Below are positions 41,765-54,278 of a stretch of 64,000 nucleotides of DNA, piece after piece (position 1 is the first letter of the stretch; each line of letters opens with the position of its first letter). This DNA is from Pempheris klunzingeri (taxonomy: Eukaryota; Chordata; Actinopteri; Acropomatiformes; Pempheridae), in the NCBI RefSeq assembly GCF_042242105.1, contig NC_092014.1:5739874-5803873 (forward strand), given 5' to 3'. Both the position numbers and the translations under genes were made by a program. The notes under the pieces were generated by a model. The model ran no database searches. It was not told the origin of the DNA and saw only the letters and a program-made list of their open reading frames with translations.

Positions 41765-44725
41765 TAAGGGGGTTACACACAGAGTCATTTCCACTGATTG
41801 TCTGGCAACCTCAGAGTAAAGAGTTAAAGAGGAAACACTCAAAGTACAATCGCCCTCTTTTTGAGTTAAAGCTCACAGTTTAAAAAATGTCTATTCAGTT
41901 GGATTCAAATGAATTGTGATACACATCTTTTCTGTATGCAGCATTACTGAGCATTTCAGGGCCTGTGATATTAGGTGTTTATTCTAGTGGTGGCATATTT
42001 GACAATATTTATTCATCATGAGACGGTATACTGCAAATTTCTTCAGAGATTGGTTCTCTGTTTTTATCATCTGTGGTTGTTTTGGCCATAGGAATTCTCA
42101 CAGCAGATATTTTTACCTGTCGTTGCAGGAAACAGCACTGCTAATACTAATTAATCCTAATATAACTGATACTAATACTAATTAATCCTGATATAACTGA
42201 TACTAATACTAATTAATCCACACCCAAGTCAGTTATTCATATTCACATCACGTGCAATTTATTTATCTAGTGCAATTTAACAATCCAAGGGTATAATTGT
42301 ATATCAGTATACATGGAGGATGTATATAATCTATTTATGTTTGTAGTGTATTTATGTAATTTATGTCATTGATATTCTAAAATCCATTTTTTTGTATTCT
42401 CTTTTCACATTTGTCTTACTATTGAGCTGCTGTGACAAGTGAATTTCCCTGACGCAGGACTAATAAAGCTTTTCTTATCCTGTCTTATCTTTATAAAATG
42501 AACAAAGGCTCCAGTGTGACAGTGAGCCAGCATTAACAATACCAGGACCCTAAAACTGAAGCAGCTAAATTGAATTATAGTCATCATCAATTTGATTTAC
42601 TACACCTGTGCCTTTCCTACAAAATCTCTTCTGTTTAAACAGCCTATTGTTGGCGATGATGCAGATCAATAAACAGGGTTACTTTAAAAATGTATGCAAT
42701 GATTTACCTCAATTATTCAAGTATTTAATTCACAGGATTAACACCCATCCTGCCTGTCCTACATACAAATGTATTGATATAGCCATACAAAATCACATTT
42801 ACTGTGATATAAGGGGTTATCCATATCACCTATTCTTCATATTTCTTTCTTTCACATGATACACTCTGAAGAGTGACTGCTTTTACTAATGAGTATGTGT
42901 AGCAGAAAACGATTATGATTAGGCTACGAAGCACTTCAGCTACAATCAACTGGTAATGATTACAATGTTAATGAAACATGAACGATCTATATCCATCAGC
43001 AGATGACCCTTGCTTGCTAGTTTGAGCTATTTGCACAGACCCAATAAAAAGACAAAGAGCTCCATGAATTACTCTCTAAGTATTGCCAAGTATGTGATGA
43101 AAACAGCCATTTCCAGTGGAGATAAAAGTGGATTATTAATTCTTAAATTGAGGCACCCTCCTTAGACTACTGAGATGGAGGTTTTTGTCAGTGTGCTGGT
43201 CCAGCTCAGGGTTCCCTTTGTTCCAGCTGCCACAGCAGATTTGGGCGTCTGTACGGAGGCCTGTCAGAAACAGGCTTATCTCTTGGGGGCCTCCCAGCAC
43301 AAAGACCCATTTAGATGCTCACAGAGAGTGAAATCTTCATTATATACCTCTTGAAAGAGAAACAGACCCCTGCTCTTTAAGAAAATTAATTGGAGACAAG
43401 TATTTTGTTTGGCTGCAATGAAAGCGCCGAAACAAACGATAAAGAGAATCTTGTACAGTGAAACCTTTTATTATTATTATATTTGACATAAAGTGAGTTG
43501 GTAGATATTGATATTTCAGGTCTGTTTGTGTTCCTATTTATTGTGCATTTAGACACTTGAATGGGCACTGAAAGTTGAAGCTGATACACATGACCTCTAT
43601 AGAATCCCCTCAGATTGTTTTGTAAAATTACACAAAAGGACTAGACAATATTTGGTATAAAGAAAACAACATCATCAATATCTAGGTTTTTTTCCATCCA
43701 TCCATGCAATTGTCCATTCATGTATCTCTATATCATCCGTCCACCCATCCGTCCACCCACCTATCCATCCATCTGCTGGCCTTTCCCAGCCATGCCTGTA
43801 GTAAGAGTGTCAGTATATCTGCCATGGCGTCCTGCTGATGTGTATTGTGATGGGGTTGAATACTCAAGCTACCAATATGGCCTGCACCAATACTGGATTA
43901 GCCACAGTGGATTAGCTGGCTGCCCTCCTGCTGCTTATTCAAATATTGTTTCACGTATTGTCATCATTGGGGCAGAGCTCTGGCCCAGTAGCCTGCAAGC
44001 TACAGAATATTCTCAAAGAAAACCAGAAAAAAATGTCTTTGCTTCCATTTCCCCACAAAAGCGCTTGATTTCATTTTTCAGCGAATGTGGAATATGGACC
44101 ACTGACGGTTGGGAGAAACCGTCGATGGGTTCGGAGAGCGTCTGCAGCCCTAGAATAAGGGAGAAAAGGGAGGATGGAAAGATGATGGAAAGCAAAACCC
44201 AACCAGGGCCAAAATCAGGCATGAAAGCGTGCCTTGATCCTTGATACATGGTGTTCTTCTTTTTTCTCCACTCTCCCTTTCTCTCTTTCACCCTCACACA
44301 TACACTTGGGAGTCAAGGCAATTGATGTGCTGCCTTTGATGGCAAAGAGAGGCCTATATTAACAGCCAAAAGACCATGATGAAAGGGCTGAGAAAAAGAA
44401 AGAAAATGGGTAGAAAATGTGTTATTAAAAAGAATGGTAACTCATGATAAATACTTGGGATGGAGTGATGGTAACCAGACATCGGGGCGTTGAGGGTTTG
44501 ATGGTTTAACGGCAGCGGAGGAAAGGCTAAGGTAGACGGAGAGCTTACCGTGCTAGCCCGGCGGACGTGTTGGCTGAGGTTGGCTTGGTGGTTCCAGTGT
44601 GTCATGCTGGTGGTCATCCTGTTAGAATAAGGGGAGTGAATGCACTTGCTGCCCGGCCAGGGTTCCTCCTGGTGATTCGGAGGTCTGGACGCGAGTGGAC
44701 GTCCCATAGCAGAAGCAGTCGCCAT
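39810..44725 (-). CDS. unidentified small protein, two coding exons
   Basis: I do not recognise this gene. Exon 1 (44549-44725) starts at an ATG in strong context (AAAGATGGCGA), encodes 59 residues beginning MATASAMGRPLASRPPNHQE and ending SQHVRRAST, and stops at a clean ACG|GTAAGC donor. Exon 2 (39810-39950) follows a strong pyrimidine tract and CCCAG, encodes 46 residues beginning FQITMEEPAIREW and ending DSSPEEW, then TAA. The introns join in phase 0 and the total is 105 aa. No signal peptide or membrane segment; the RRAST at the junction resembles a PKA-type phosphosite. A GTAAAC donor overlaps the stop, so the protein could continue into further exons. A tandem acceptor (CAG TTTCAG) would allow loss of F-Q. 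Exon 2 alone also has a well-placed ATG. Confidence 0.42.
40440..41250. other. intronic or intergenic stretch, possible transposon remnant
   Basis: Between the two exons of the unidentified gene. It holds a short open frame at 40588-40830 rich in Lys/Glu and no feature I can name. No splice-consistent exon was found. Confidence 0.3.
41312..41346 (+). repeat. CA microsatellite
   Basis: About 17 CA units, facing the TG tract at 41544-41585, so the two can pair. Confidence 0.95.
41544..41585 (+). repeat. (TG)21 microsatellite
   Basis: 42 bases of TG, about 200 bp from the complementary CA tract at 41312-41346. Confidence 0.95.
41673..41762 (+). repeat. (CTAT)22 microsatellite
   Basis: Ninety bases of uninterrupted CTAT units. 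Reading frames through it give the repeated Tyr-Leu-Ser-Ile pattern and are not genes. Confidence 0.97.
42139..42220 (+). repeat. ~31-bp tandem repeat, about 2.5 copies
   Basis: The unit contains ACTAATACTAATTAATCC followed by TGATATAACTGAT (TAATATAACTGAT in the first copy) and repeats head to tail. Confidence 0.85.
42240..42492 (+). mobile_element. LINE/SINE 3' end with TCTTATC tail
   Basis: It ends TTGAGCTGCTGTGACAAGTG, then AATTTCCCTGACGCAGGACT, AATAAAGC and a TCTTATC-type tail: the typical end of a fish CR1/L2-like retroelement or derived SINE. The 5' boundary is not visible. Confidence 0.6.
42860..43420. other. non-repetitive non-coding block
   Basis: A balanced-composition sequence without ORFs or recognised repeats in an otherwise gene-poor area. 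Could be a conserved regulatory element, but conservation cannot be judged here. Confidence 0.25.
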
Positions 44726-44900
44726 CTTTGTCCCGTTGTTGTCTTGGATATCCTCTCCTGCGTCTTCATCCCTCCCTCTCTCCTTTGATCATGCCTCCCT
44801 CCCTTGCTCTCTGCCGTATGACATCATCACGCAGCGGTATCGACAAGCATCAAAGAACCTCTGGGCAGGACTGTGTATCTGTTCGTCTGTGCATTTGAAA
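44726..44900 (-). promoter_or_regulatory. probable promoter of the unidentified small gene
   Basis: Directly upstream of the ATG at 44725. A CRE/AP-1-like TGACATCA motif near 44818-44826 on the plus strand and a pyrimidine-rich 5' leader are visible. There is no TATA box that I can place. Confidence 0.3.
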
Positions 44901-47320
44901 GGAGTGTAAATATGGAGTATAAAGAGTGCTGTAACCCCCCTCCCCGCCCCGCTCCCCACATCCACTGTTCTCCTCTGCCTGCAGATGGATGGTTTATTAG
45001 GCTAATACAAAACTATACACACACATGCACACACCCACACCACCCAACTCTCAGACGGGTGTATCCCGAGGCCCCCTGCTGTGCCTGCAGCGTTTGATGA
45101 TGTGTTTAACGGCTTCATTCATCCCAAAGCTTGTTCCTTTTCTCCACCAATTTTTCGTCCTCTTTATCCATCTCTCCAAGCTGTTGCAGCGAACACAAAT
45201 GTGTCCTTTGGTCAACTTTGTGGCTAAATGACAGATAATTCCCTCTCAAACTGATCTGGTAACACTCCTCCTTGCGTCATCGCCCCTCCTTCCTCCCACT
45301 TTGACTCTCATCCCCTGCTCTTTCTCTCTTACCTCTTACAGCTGGTCGGTACCATTTCCAATCCTGTTAAAGTTGTATGTCCTCTTGAGGAGCCCTTCTG
45401 TCTGTCTGTCATCTGCCTGAAAATCACATATACGTGTTTCACTGTCACACTCTCAATCGTCTGCGGCAGCTGTTATCCAATCCAGTGAGATCTTCTGCCT
45501 AAAAACACACATGGTTAACAACAGAATGAGTTGCGCTTAACCAACATTCATGTTCCAGCAAACAGAATAAAGCCAATCATCTCTCTCCTCCATCAGCATT
45601 AACGTACACTTCATTTACATAACAGTTAACCAGTATTCTTGTATCTGACCTATAAAAGCAGAGAGCACTAACTACAGAAACAGTGAGGTTTTCGGGTTTT
45701 CTTTCTGTAACAAACAGAAAAACATTATTTAATGCGTTTTAAGACTGAATGTTTTACCAAACGTAACCACACCACATCATACGAATAAGTGTCAAAGGTT
45801 AAAATGGCACTTCTGTTACTGTTACTCTGCTAAATAAAGCAAGTTGAGCACTTTGAGCTAACTGCATTTAGCTGTTTTTACCATCACGACTACATATACG
45901 TGTGTGTGTGTGAGATTACACATTGAAAGCTACTGTTCATTACAGCGATGTGTCAACGTGGCTGCCATATTGGTAAAGGAAAGCTACGCCTCCTAATGTA
46001 TCAAGTCTATCAAGGCAGGAGGCCTGTACACAATTAAAATCATTGTAACTCGCTGAATTTTCAACAAATATTCCTCCAGTTTCAGTTGTTACAAATGTAT
46101 TTATAATACAGGATATCTGGTAAAATTAAAAATGCAGATTTTCATACCAAAATACTTTGTCTTTTGTAGCTGCTAACAGTGATATTCATAATGTTTAAGA
46201 TAAAGTTACCCTGTGTAACTAGTTTGTAGGTATATTCTTTTCTTCTTATTGCATTGTAGAATAAAAAAATTACAAAACTACACTACACACAACACTAAAG
46301 CTAAAAGATTATGTAAATCACAATTTTGTTTTAATTACATTTTTAGGAAAATATTAATATTTTTCCTCATTTACATCACACATGTATAAACATTGGATAT
46401 ACAGCGAATCAATCGACAGTTCAGGCAGTTAAGCTACTGAATGTCACATTAGCGCCATGAAACAGTTGTAAACTAACACTTAGAAACTATTTCAGACGAC
46501 TTATTACAATAACACATGGAGTGACACAGCTGAATGACAAATATTATTCTTTAAGCATCTTACTGATAAAATCGTTCAATACAGTAAAACTTTTTGGATT
46601 GAATTAACATAACAGGACAGGGACTTCACTTCATATTAGCTCAAAACAATAAGTAATCAAAAGGATCACTTATTGTGATAAATGAATTCAGCACATTTGT
46701 AACACAAAAATATTGAAAAAATAACTTTCTCACCTGTGAAATGTTGTTCCTTGTTGCTTGGTTTTGGCATCCAAAGGCCCCTCAGTGTCTGGTATTTTCC
46801 TCTATTTGAAATGGCCAGAACCTCGCTGCTATATAGTGGCTGCAGAAATGTGGTGTGTGTATATCTACATTTAATTACAGCTATATTATCTACATGTAGC
46901 TGTGTGGAATAAAAACAACTGAACAACCAAAATGTCATTTAATCAAGTTTGACATTTCTCAGTAGAAAAAAATTAGCTTTGGAAAAAAGTAAATTTAGAT
47001 TGAGCTAAATTTAAGGTGGCTATTTCCCAGCTAGCTTTCACTTGATAAACGGTGCCTTCAAAGGCGTTTGTGTTTGCTGTGCTCACAGTTGGCGTCCATC
47101 TTGTGCTACTCACGACTTTGTGGGTGAACATTTACTGAAAGCTCCAAGTTCACAAGTTGTGACGTGTTCATGTTTTCAGAAATGGCAGAGGTCATGGAGG
47201 TTAATTATTCAGAGGTAAGTTAATATATTGTAACTTTACTTGTATAGAGTTTTTCTTGGTTATTTTGAGTCTTAAGAAAATGGTAATATTCCCATCTGCC
47301 TCAGATTTCCTGCATTAACG
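44900..47320. other. gene-poor interval, no gene seen
   Basis: No coding exon with homology. The minus strand has a donor-like CAGCT|GTAAGAGG near 45340 that could be an upstream non-coding exon. At 47177-47212 (plus) a short ATG-initiated stretch ends in GAG|GTAAGT but is too short to call. Confidence 0.35.
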
Positions 47321-47323
47321 TTA

Positions 47324-47528
47324 GGTTACCTGTTTGCTCAATCTGCTCTGAATTTATTATGTTGAAGCACCAAATGTATGTATTATATTTTGAGATAAGT
47401 TGATGTTCCCTTGGCAATCTCTTTATATTGTTACAATGTCTGTTAAATCAAGTTGCCATACTTGTTTATTTGTGTATTTTCTCAATAAAGCATTGAAAAA
47501 AAAAAAAAAAAAAGGTTACCTGTTTGCT
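47324..47528 (+). mobile_element. 5'-truncated retrocopy with poly(A) and perfect 15-bp target duplication
   Basis: The flanks GGTTACCTGTTTGCT (47324-47338) and GGTTACCTGTTTGCT (47514-47528) are identical. The 175-bp insert between them ends with AATAAA (47484-47489), six bases, then 18 A (47496-47513). This is the structure of a processed, LINE-mobilised mRNA 3' end. Perfect repeats and a pure tail suggest a recent event. The source gene is not recognised. Confidence 0.85.
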
Positions 47529-50500
47529 AGCTAGCTAAATTGCTATCTTTGGTGGATTCTACGCCAGCGGGGAGTCTTTTGGTGGCCATGCTGCCTAGCA
47601 ACCATATAACCACTTTGACGCCAAGGACACTTTCACTTCCTTCCACTTTTAGCCGGCAATGGCTTTTGTTTTAGCTGTCTGATTAGCTGTAGTGTGAACA
47701 GTGATGTTTAGCTTTATTTTGTAGTAATTGTAATTCTTACATTCTGTTTTAACAGAAATTTAAAATTTTTTGCAGCACATTTTTTCTATATGATAAAACA
47801 GCAGTTAAAACATCTGGTTTTGACCAGAAATGTAGTTTTTGTGTTTTCCCTTTGGCTAGGCAAAAGTCATAAAGTCCAATAAAATGTGTCATCTCAGTAC
47901 GTTTTACTTAACACCATCTCTCTAACTGAATTAGTGTTGTACATTTTTATAGACTAAATAAAGCTGATGCTGGAATTAAATATTTTGTCATGTTGTTGAA
48001 TGAAGGCCAATAAAACAACCCCACCATAAATTCTACCTTTAGGATGTTGAAATGTGTAAATTATACATTTTTGCAGCTGCAGTAGTATTTGCAGTTAGCT
48101 GCTATTGTATTGAGAGGTATTTCTTATATTCAATCAATCAATCAATCAACCAAACTTTTGTTTTAGACTGCGTTAGATTGTGTGCATGTACCTAATAATG
48201 TGGCCACTAAATCTACTATATTATTGACTTCAGTTACATCTTAAAAGTCTTGATGCCAATTAATTCATACGCTGAGTTCTTTCTGTGTACATCTGTGTTA
48301 GACTAAGAGCAAATCCTTACAAATCTCATTAGTGAAGTAGGGCTTTGATCCAGTTCAAAAAGAAAGAACAGTGATTAAAGCTTTTTAGTGTCACACAGCT
48401 GATGTCCCACTTCCACCTGCTCCTCTATTTTCCCCAGGTTTTTTTATTCACATCTTTACTCTGCGCGCTGCCCTGCCGCCTCTCTGCCCCCACGTCCCCT
48501 CTCCTGTCTAACTAATTGTCAAGGTTATTGTTAGCATTATGCTAAAATGAGTCTCTGCAGCAAAAGCCACCCAGTGATATGGAAAGCACCCTCAGCAAGG
48601 ATTAAACCGCTCTTGAGGATGAGTGAGTAAATGTGAGTGTGTATGGAAGGGAACAACTGCTCCTGATTTTTTTTTTTTTTTCCCTTGTTCTGACTCCTCT
48701 CTCCATCTTGTGATTCCTTCTCTTCGCTCCGGCAAAATGTTCCTCGGCTCTCCCAAAACCGAGCCTTCTTCCTCTCGTCCACGTTCCCATCACATAAACA
48801 GTGATTTACATTCAAACAGCAACTTCATCTCAGGTATTAAGAAAACTAATTTCACAACATTAATAGACCCCTTAAATATGCCTCATTTATTTCCTCCACA
48901 AATTACTTCCCATAATCCTAATCAACTAAATCCGTCTGCTGATTGCTCCCTTTCTGCTGGGACAAACACGGATGTTTGGAATCAATACGAGCACTCTCGG
49001 CCTACCTGTAGGATTGTTGGGGTAACAGCTAATAGCACCAAGCTGACAGGCTGTAGAGGGTTGATAAGCATTTCTCATTACTGAACCCCATTCACATAGC
49101 TGGCTGCCACACACACATACACACACCTAGAGTCTGTCAGACAAATGATGTCCTCCAAACCATATTCCCATCACTGTAACAATAGATATAAATAAATAAA
49201 TAAATAAAGCACTGGTGTGTGCATCTAATGACTATGCATATGTGTGGCAAAAGAGGAAGCATCTGGAAAGCAACAAACCGCCACCTTGGGGTGGACAAAA
49301 CAGCAGCAAAGCCTCGTCATACAATAGCTCTGCAGTAAATACCAGTTTGGCAAAAGCTCTAATCGCTTTTTTATTGTAGCCGTCAGATGTTTAGGTTCAA
49401 CTCAGTGGCCACGTTTGAGGCCATAACCTGTTATCAGACAAATACCACAGTCAGTGTCCAGCAGTCAATGTTGGATTTCTTGTGACAACTTTCCGAGTTG
49501 CCACAAGTGAACGCAGCATCTTCGGGGTCGTCACTTTTGTGCCATACTGCCTGAATCTGCAGTGGTTATGACTGCTGCACCACAAAGTTATACATGTATG
49601 AAAACCACAATTACAAACGCAGATACACAAGTATCTCAGCTGTAAGAGGTCTGACAACCTTGCATATGGCAATTGTTACTGAAATATTTGGACTTGAGTA
49701 GCACAAGAATCACTTGTTTTCATTTGTACAGGGGTTCATATGACATGTGCAGTGTATAACTATTCAATCTGAGGTGTTTTTCACAGCAGACATCAAGATC
49801 TTTTCATTGAAGGAAAAGCACGTGTTTCTGTTATCATTAACAATGGCTATATTATATTCAAGCATTCCAGTAAATAATGACCAGAGCCAGTAAGCCAGAG
49901 TGCACAATGAAACTGTCCTTGAAACTGAAGCAGCTACATTGAATTCAGCCATCTTTACATGCATTCTTTACACATGTGCTTCACGTACTGTTACTTTTCA
50001 AAATGTCTTCCATGAAGAAGGCCCTTATGAGGCTACAGCTGAGGTTATTCTTGTAAGGTACGGAAATGTATTTGTAAATGCTGAAACTCCAAAATGAAAG
50101 TGGAAATGTATATATACACCAAAATCCCTTTAATGCTTGTGTAGGTATTAATCCTATTGTTCGTGAGCAGTGATTTCAAAGGGGTTGTGACCCTCCAAGG
50201 AGAGTACATTTGCAAAATGAGTAACAGGACACTAAAGAAGAAAAAATGCTCAGAAAATATGTGTTGTTTCTGACTTCTCTGTAAGGGATAATGTACAGCC
50301 AGATGGTCATTATTGCAAAAAGAACCCTGATAGAGTGATGCAGGACTTGAATCAACCTCAATAATGACAGCGGCTTGCTGTACATTATCCTGCTTATTAC
50401 TCGGCTTCATAGTGAATATACTAAAAATACGGACTTAAAAAACGATTTTGTTGATTTAGATCAGAGCTGCATCTATAGCACCGGCCTGCTTTGCATGGCA

Positions 50501-52408
50501 ACTGTGTGATCAGAATCAAGTATTCATCAAAGCCAGGTGATAAGTAATGTTTCTTTCCTGTGAAATACATTGGTTCATTTTAAGGAGTCATCAGACAAAA
50601 CTACTGTTTGTCCTCTGCCACAGTGGAGGATTCATAAAGTAGCTTTATAATTTTATGAAGAAAGTGACTAATGGTGCGTTCCATTTGAATTGGGAAGTCA
50701 GAAATGATATAAATCCTTGCTATCAGCTGGTATTGCTAACAATAGCCAACATAACAAAGCGGTCAACTCAGGCATGCAGTCGTGCCTAGCTCCCACGTCT
50801 GAGGTAAATTCACCAAAAGAAAAAGGATTTAATGTAATGCTTCAACTGCATCACAGTCTTCATCAGAGATTTGCTCAGTTGCCATAGAAACTTTGAATAA
50901 CTTTTATGCATATAGATCTTAATGTTGTGTGAATATTCATTATTGTGCACTGTCCACAGATTTGGACAAATTGTATTTTGATGCTTTGGCAACATGATTT
51001 TCAAAACTCTTGTGCCAACACAGCTCTTTGAATTGAATTGGTGTTGTTGATGAAGCCCACACGATACAGTTAAAAGCTCAAAACAAGTAAAGTGAGTGGA
51101 CTTGAGTTGAGGCTGTTTTTGTTATGTGCTTTTTACAAGCTCAAGACTGAATGTGGTTTTGTCTCTGTGATAATTTGGGTGCATAAAGGTGAAGGATGTA
51201 AAAATAAATAAAAATCACCTAGCTACCTAACCAACAGGCAATTAGAGGTAAAACAACATTTCTTAATCAGCTTCTACCTATGGGTGATGCAACTATCTGC
51301 CAAAGTGGGACCAGTTTTAGTTATTTCACATGACAGATTTGTGTGTGTGTGCTTCAGTCTGTGGTCGTCTCACTGGCTTGCAGTCGGCGCACCACTGTAA
51401 GAAAAGGTGATGTCACTTCCCTTCATGCACCAGTCACAATTTAGCAAGATGTGATATAAATGTGATGACAGTTGTGGGGCTACTTGCTCGTGTTGACAGG
51501 CAAATGTCAATCAAGTTCAATGAAACATCACTGGTACAGTTTTTCAGTTATAAACTCTTAATGAATTATATCCACCAATGTTTTTTTTCCCAGACATGAA
51601 CTTTGATTTTTGCATTTTTAGTTATGCAAATGGCAGGTTGTATATAAAACAGTGGGCTTTAACGGTTATTTTAACCACATGTAACTATGTGAAAGTAGAC
51701 CTGCAGTCCTCGAAAAACCCCAAAGCTCGACAATTTGAGCCTCGACATGTTCTTTCTGCGCTGTGAGAGAGAAGGCTACAGTTGTGAGGGGGTTGAGCCC
51801 ATTGTTTGGGTGAAGTGAGACAAATGAGACCCTGGAGAGCACTACTTAGCCACTCATAAAGGTCAGATATGGAGCCACACCAATTGATGCTAATCCTGAC
51901 CCCGGGGACTGTGTGCACATGCGCCTGTGGATGCAATTGTTTCACAGGCCAGTGACATTTAAACCTGAATAAGCGTACGATCCTGGGTGGCAGAACAGCG
52001 CGTACGTGTTGGTGTGCCTTTTTGGCTGGAAAGCAATGGGCTTTAGTTCCCACTGAGGTTTATTTAGACATGGCCTTGGGGGCAATTAAAACATCAGAGG
52101 CTATTTTCTCATATAGACAACACCAAGTGGACAGTGCTGTAGATATTGTCTTGATTTTGATTATGCTGTTCTGGAAACTGTCAGCTTCTACAAAATGCCT
52201 CGTTACACACTTTTCAAAAAACATTCAGCAATCATGAAAATTATGTTATTACGTCCTCTATTAGGGATTTCACCTGACAGCAGAGATATAATTAAGAAAT
52301 GATTATGAGGAATCACCGTACCATAACCTTCACACAGGCCTGTCACACAGTCTAATTGGTATTGTACTAATAACACAGCAAGGCAGAAAACATCCAGTTC
52401 TTTCCCCG

Positions 52409-52445
<37 letters not shown>

Positions 52446-53069
52446 CCGTAAGCTTGTCAGCAGGTCACACTGATTGAGGCACCTGAGAGCCAGTGGCAAT
52501 GCAATTTGTGAGTTTTAACTGAATATTGTGGCGATAACGACCGGCGGGTCACAGCAACAGTTCAGCCCAGGTGTAATGAGCAGAGAGAAATTCACAGTTC
52601 TGCTAATACATGTGTGTGTTTGTGTACATGACACACATAGGGCTGACGGAACGGTGGAAGTCCTTAATGCCTTCGCTGAATGTCAGCAGTGCAGTTATAC
52701 TGCAGCAAATATATTTTTAAACACTTTTACATTTCCCTGAATTTTAAATATTGGGTTTTTCATGCGTTTATCCTCGAATCTACCAACAAAGCCAAGTCCT
52801 CCTGATAATATCTTCAGAAGACAAACCATAAAACTATTCATGACCTTTGCAGAGGGGCTCAGTGGACGCAGAGGAGAGACCCAGGATAATTCCACAGAAA
52901 TATGAGCGCTTATTCTGGCTTAAACTTGTAAACTGAACCGATATAAAACTAATGCATGAGTCACAGATGGAAGACTTGTGGAAACATTGGGGAAAAAACA
53001 ACTCAAAGTTATGTTGCCCAGCAATCCCTGACTGAAATATATATAATATATATATGTATATAACAACTA
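47529..53069. other. gene-poor interval, no gene seen
   Basis: No exon with recognisable homology on either strand. It contains short simple repeats (TCAA near 48131, AAAT near 49190, a (TG)16 tract at 52412-52443). Much of 49.7-52.1 kb is non-repetitive and could hold regulatory elements. An RFX X-box-like CTGCCTAGCAACC lies near 47591. Confidence 0.4.
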
Positions 53070-53330
53070 TTGGTGTGGCCGTGAAATTTTATATAGACAT
53101 TCATAGTCCCCAGAGGATGAATCCTACTGACTTTTGTTATTCTCCGAATTGTCCTGTCACACCACCATTAGATTAAAATTTCTGTTTTGGGGTTAAATCT
53201 CAACAACTCCTTGATAGATTGCCACAAAATCGGGTACAGACATGCACTTTCCCCTAAACATGAACTGCTTTAACTTTGGTGATCCCCGGGCATCTGCCTG
53301 ATGCACCATCTATAAAATGATGAAGCTCCT
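53070..53330 (+). repeat. dispersed percomorph repeat copy B
   Basis: Hallmarks: CATTCATAGTCCCCAGAGGA, TGAATCCTACTGACTTTTG, TCTCAACAACTCCTTGATAG and CTTTGGTGATCCCCGGGC. This is the opposite orientation of the family seen at 15990-16370. Confidence 0.65.
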
Positions 53331-54278
53331 TTTGAACCTATATGAAAGCATGTCCACAATTACCAACAGCAAAACACATGAAGAGCACGATTTAAAGCAG
53401 CCGTTTATACCAGGAGGTGTCGTAGCAAAGAAGTTAGTAGATTATGATAAATTATTCTTCTATGAGCAGTAACCACAGTGCACCGGTCACCCAGATGCCC
53501 ACGGTTCTACTAAATGAGGGAATAACTCCATCTTGTGGTGCAGAGAAGAACTACCAGTTCGATGATAATGGTGGTGCACATGACACAATGTCAAACAGGA
53601 CGTTTTACTAGATGATGTTAAACCCAAGACAGCTGACACCCTGCAGGTGTGAGGCACCACGTGTACTTACTTTATGTACTTTTTTTTTTTTTTTAAATGT
53701 AGCTTTGACCCTTCTTTCATTTCCTCCATTTCCCCCTCTGTTGTATCAGCCTTAACCGAAGCATACTGTAACGTTAAACGAGAAAAGGATATTTGGCAAA
53801 AAACGTCAAAACACACAGGTAGCTTTAATTCAGGGACTGCTTTAGGAAATAACAGTTACAAAAACACACCAGTTAACCTGAACAAAACTCCTTTTTCTTC
53901 TTTGGAGTAAAAATGTAGTAAAATGAAATGACACTTAAATTACAAAAATCAAATTCAGCATTTAAAAAACAAAAAAAGATGTCAGCTGATGGCAAAGTGA
54001 CATTTGACGTGTACAATTAATTCAAAATCATTGCCATTTAAAATGGATGCCGTATAAGTGTGTGCCAGTGTATCGTGGATATCTGTATGAAAATAAAAAG
54101 ATGTTAAATCAGATTGTTGAAACACATTTTTTTGTCGAGTTATTAGTTGTGAAAACAAAAAATGACATCTTTTTTTTTTTAAAGACAAAAGCACTACGAT
54201 ATAAACCAACACAAGGGTTTTTAAAAAGATATTTTAAATCTAATTCACCAGCTGATCAGTTTCTCTAAATGTGAGCTT

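Noticed and set aside
41549..41883. Frames with repeated Tyr-Leu-Ser-Ile
   Set aside because: Translation of the (CTAT)22 microsatellite.
43720..44244. Plus-strand frame of 174 codons
   Set aside because: The longest unexplained frame in the interval, but no domain, no homology I recognise, a tandem CATC/CCAC-rich start and no splice context.
47177..47212. Plus-strand mini-exon starting ATGGCAGAGGTCATGGAGG and ending GAG|GTAAGT
   Set aside because: Good donor and ATG, but only 11 codons and no following exon found within the window.
48537..49084. Overlapping frames on both strands near 48.6-49.1 kb
   Set aside because: No homology, no splice-site support, and a 15-base T run interrupts any sensible exon.
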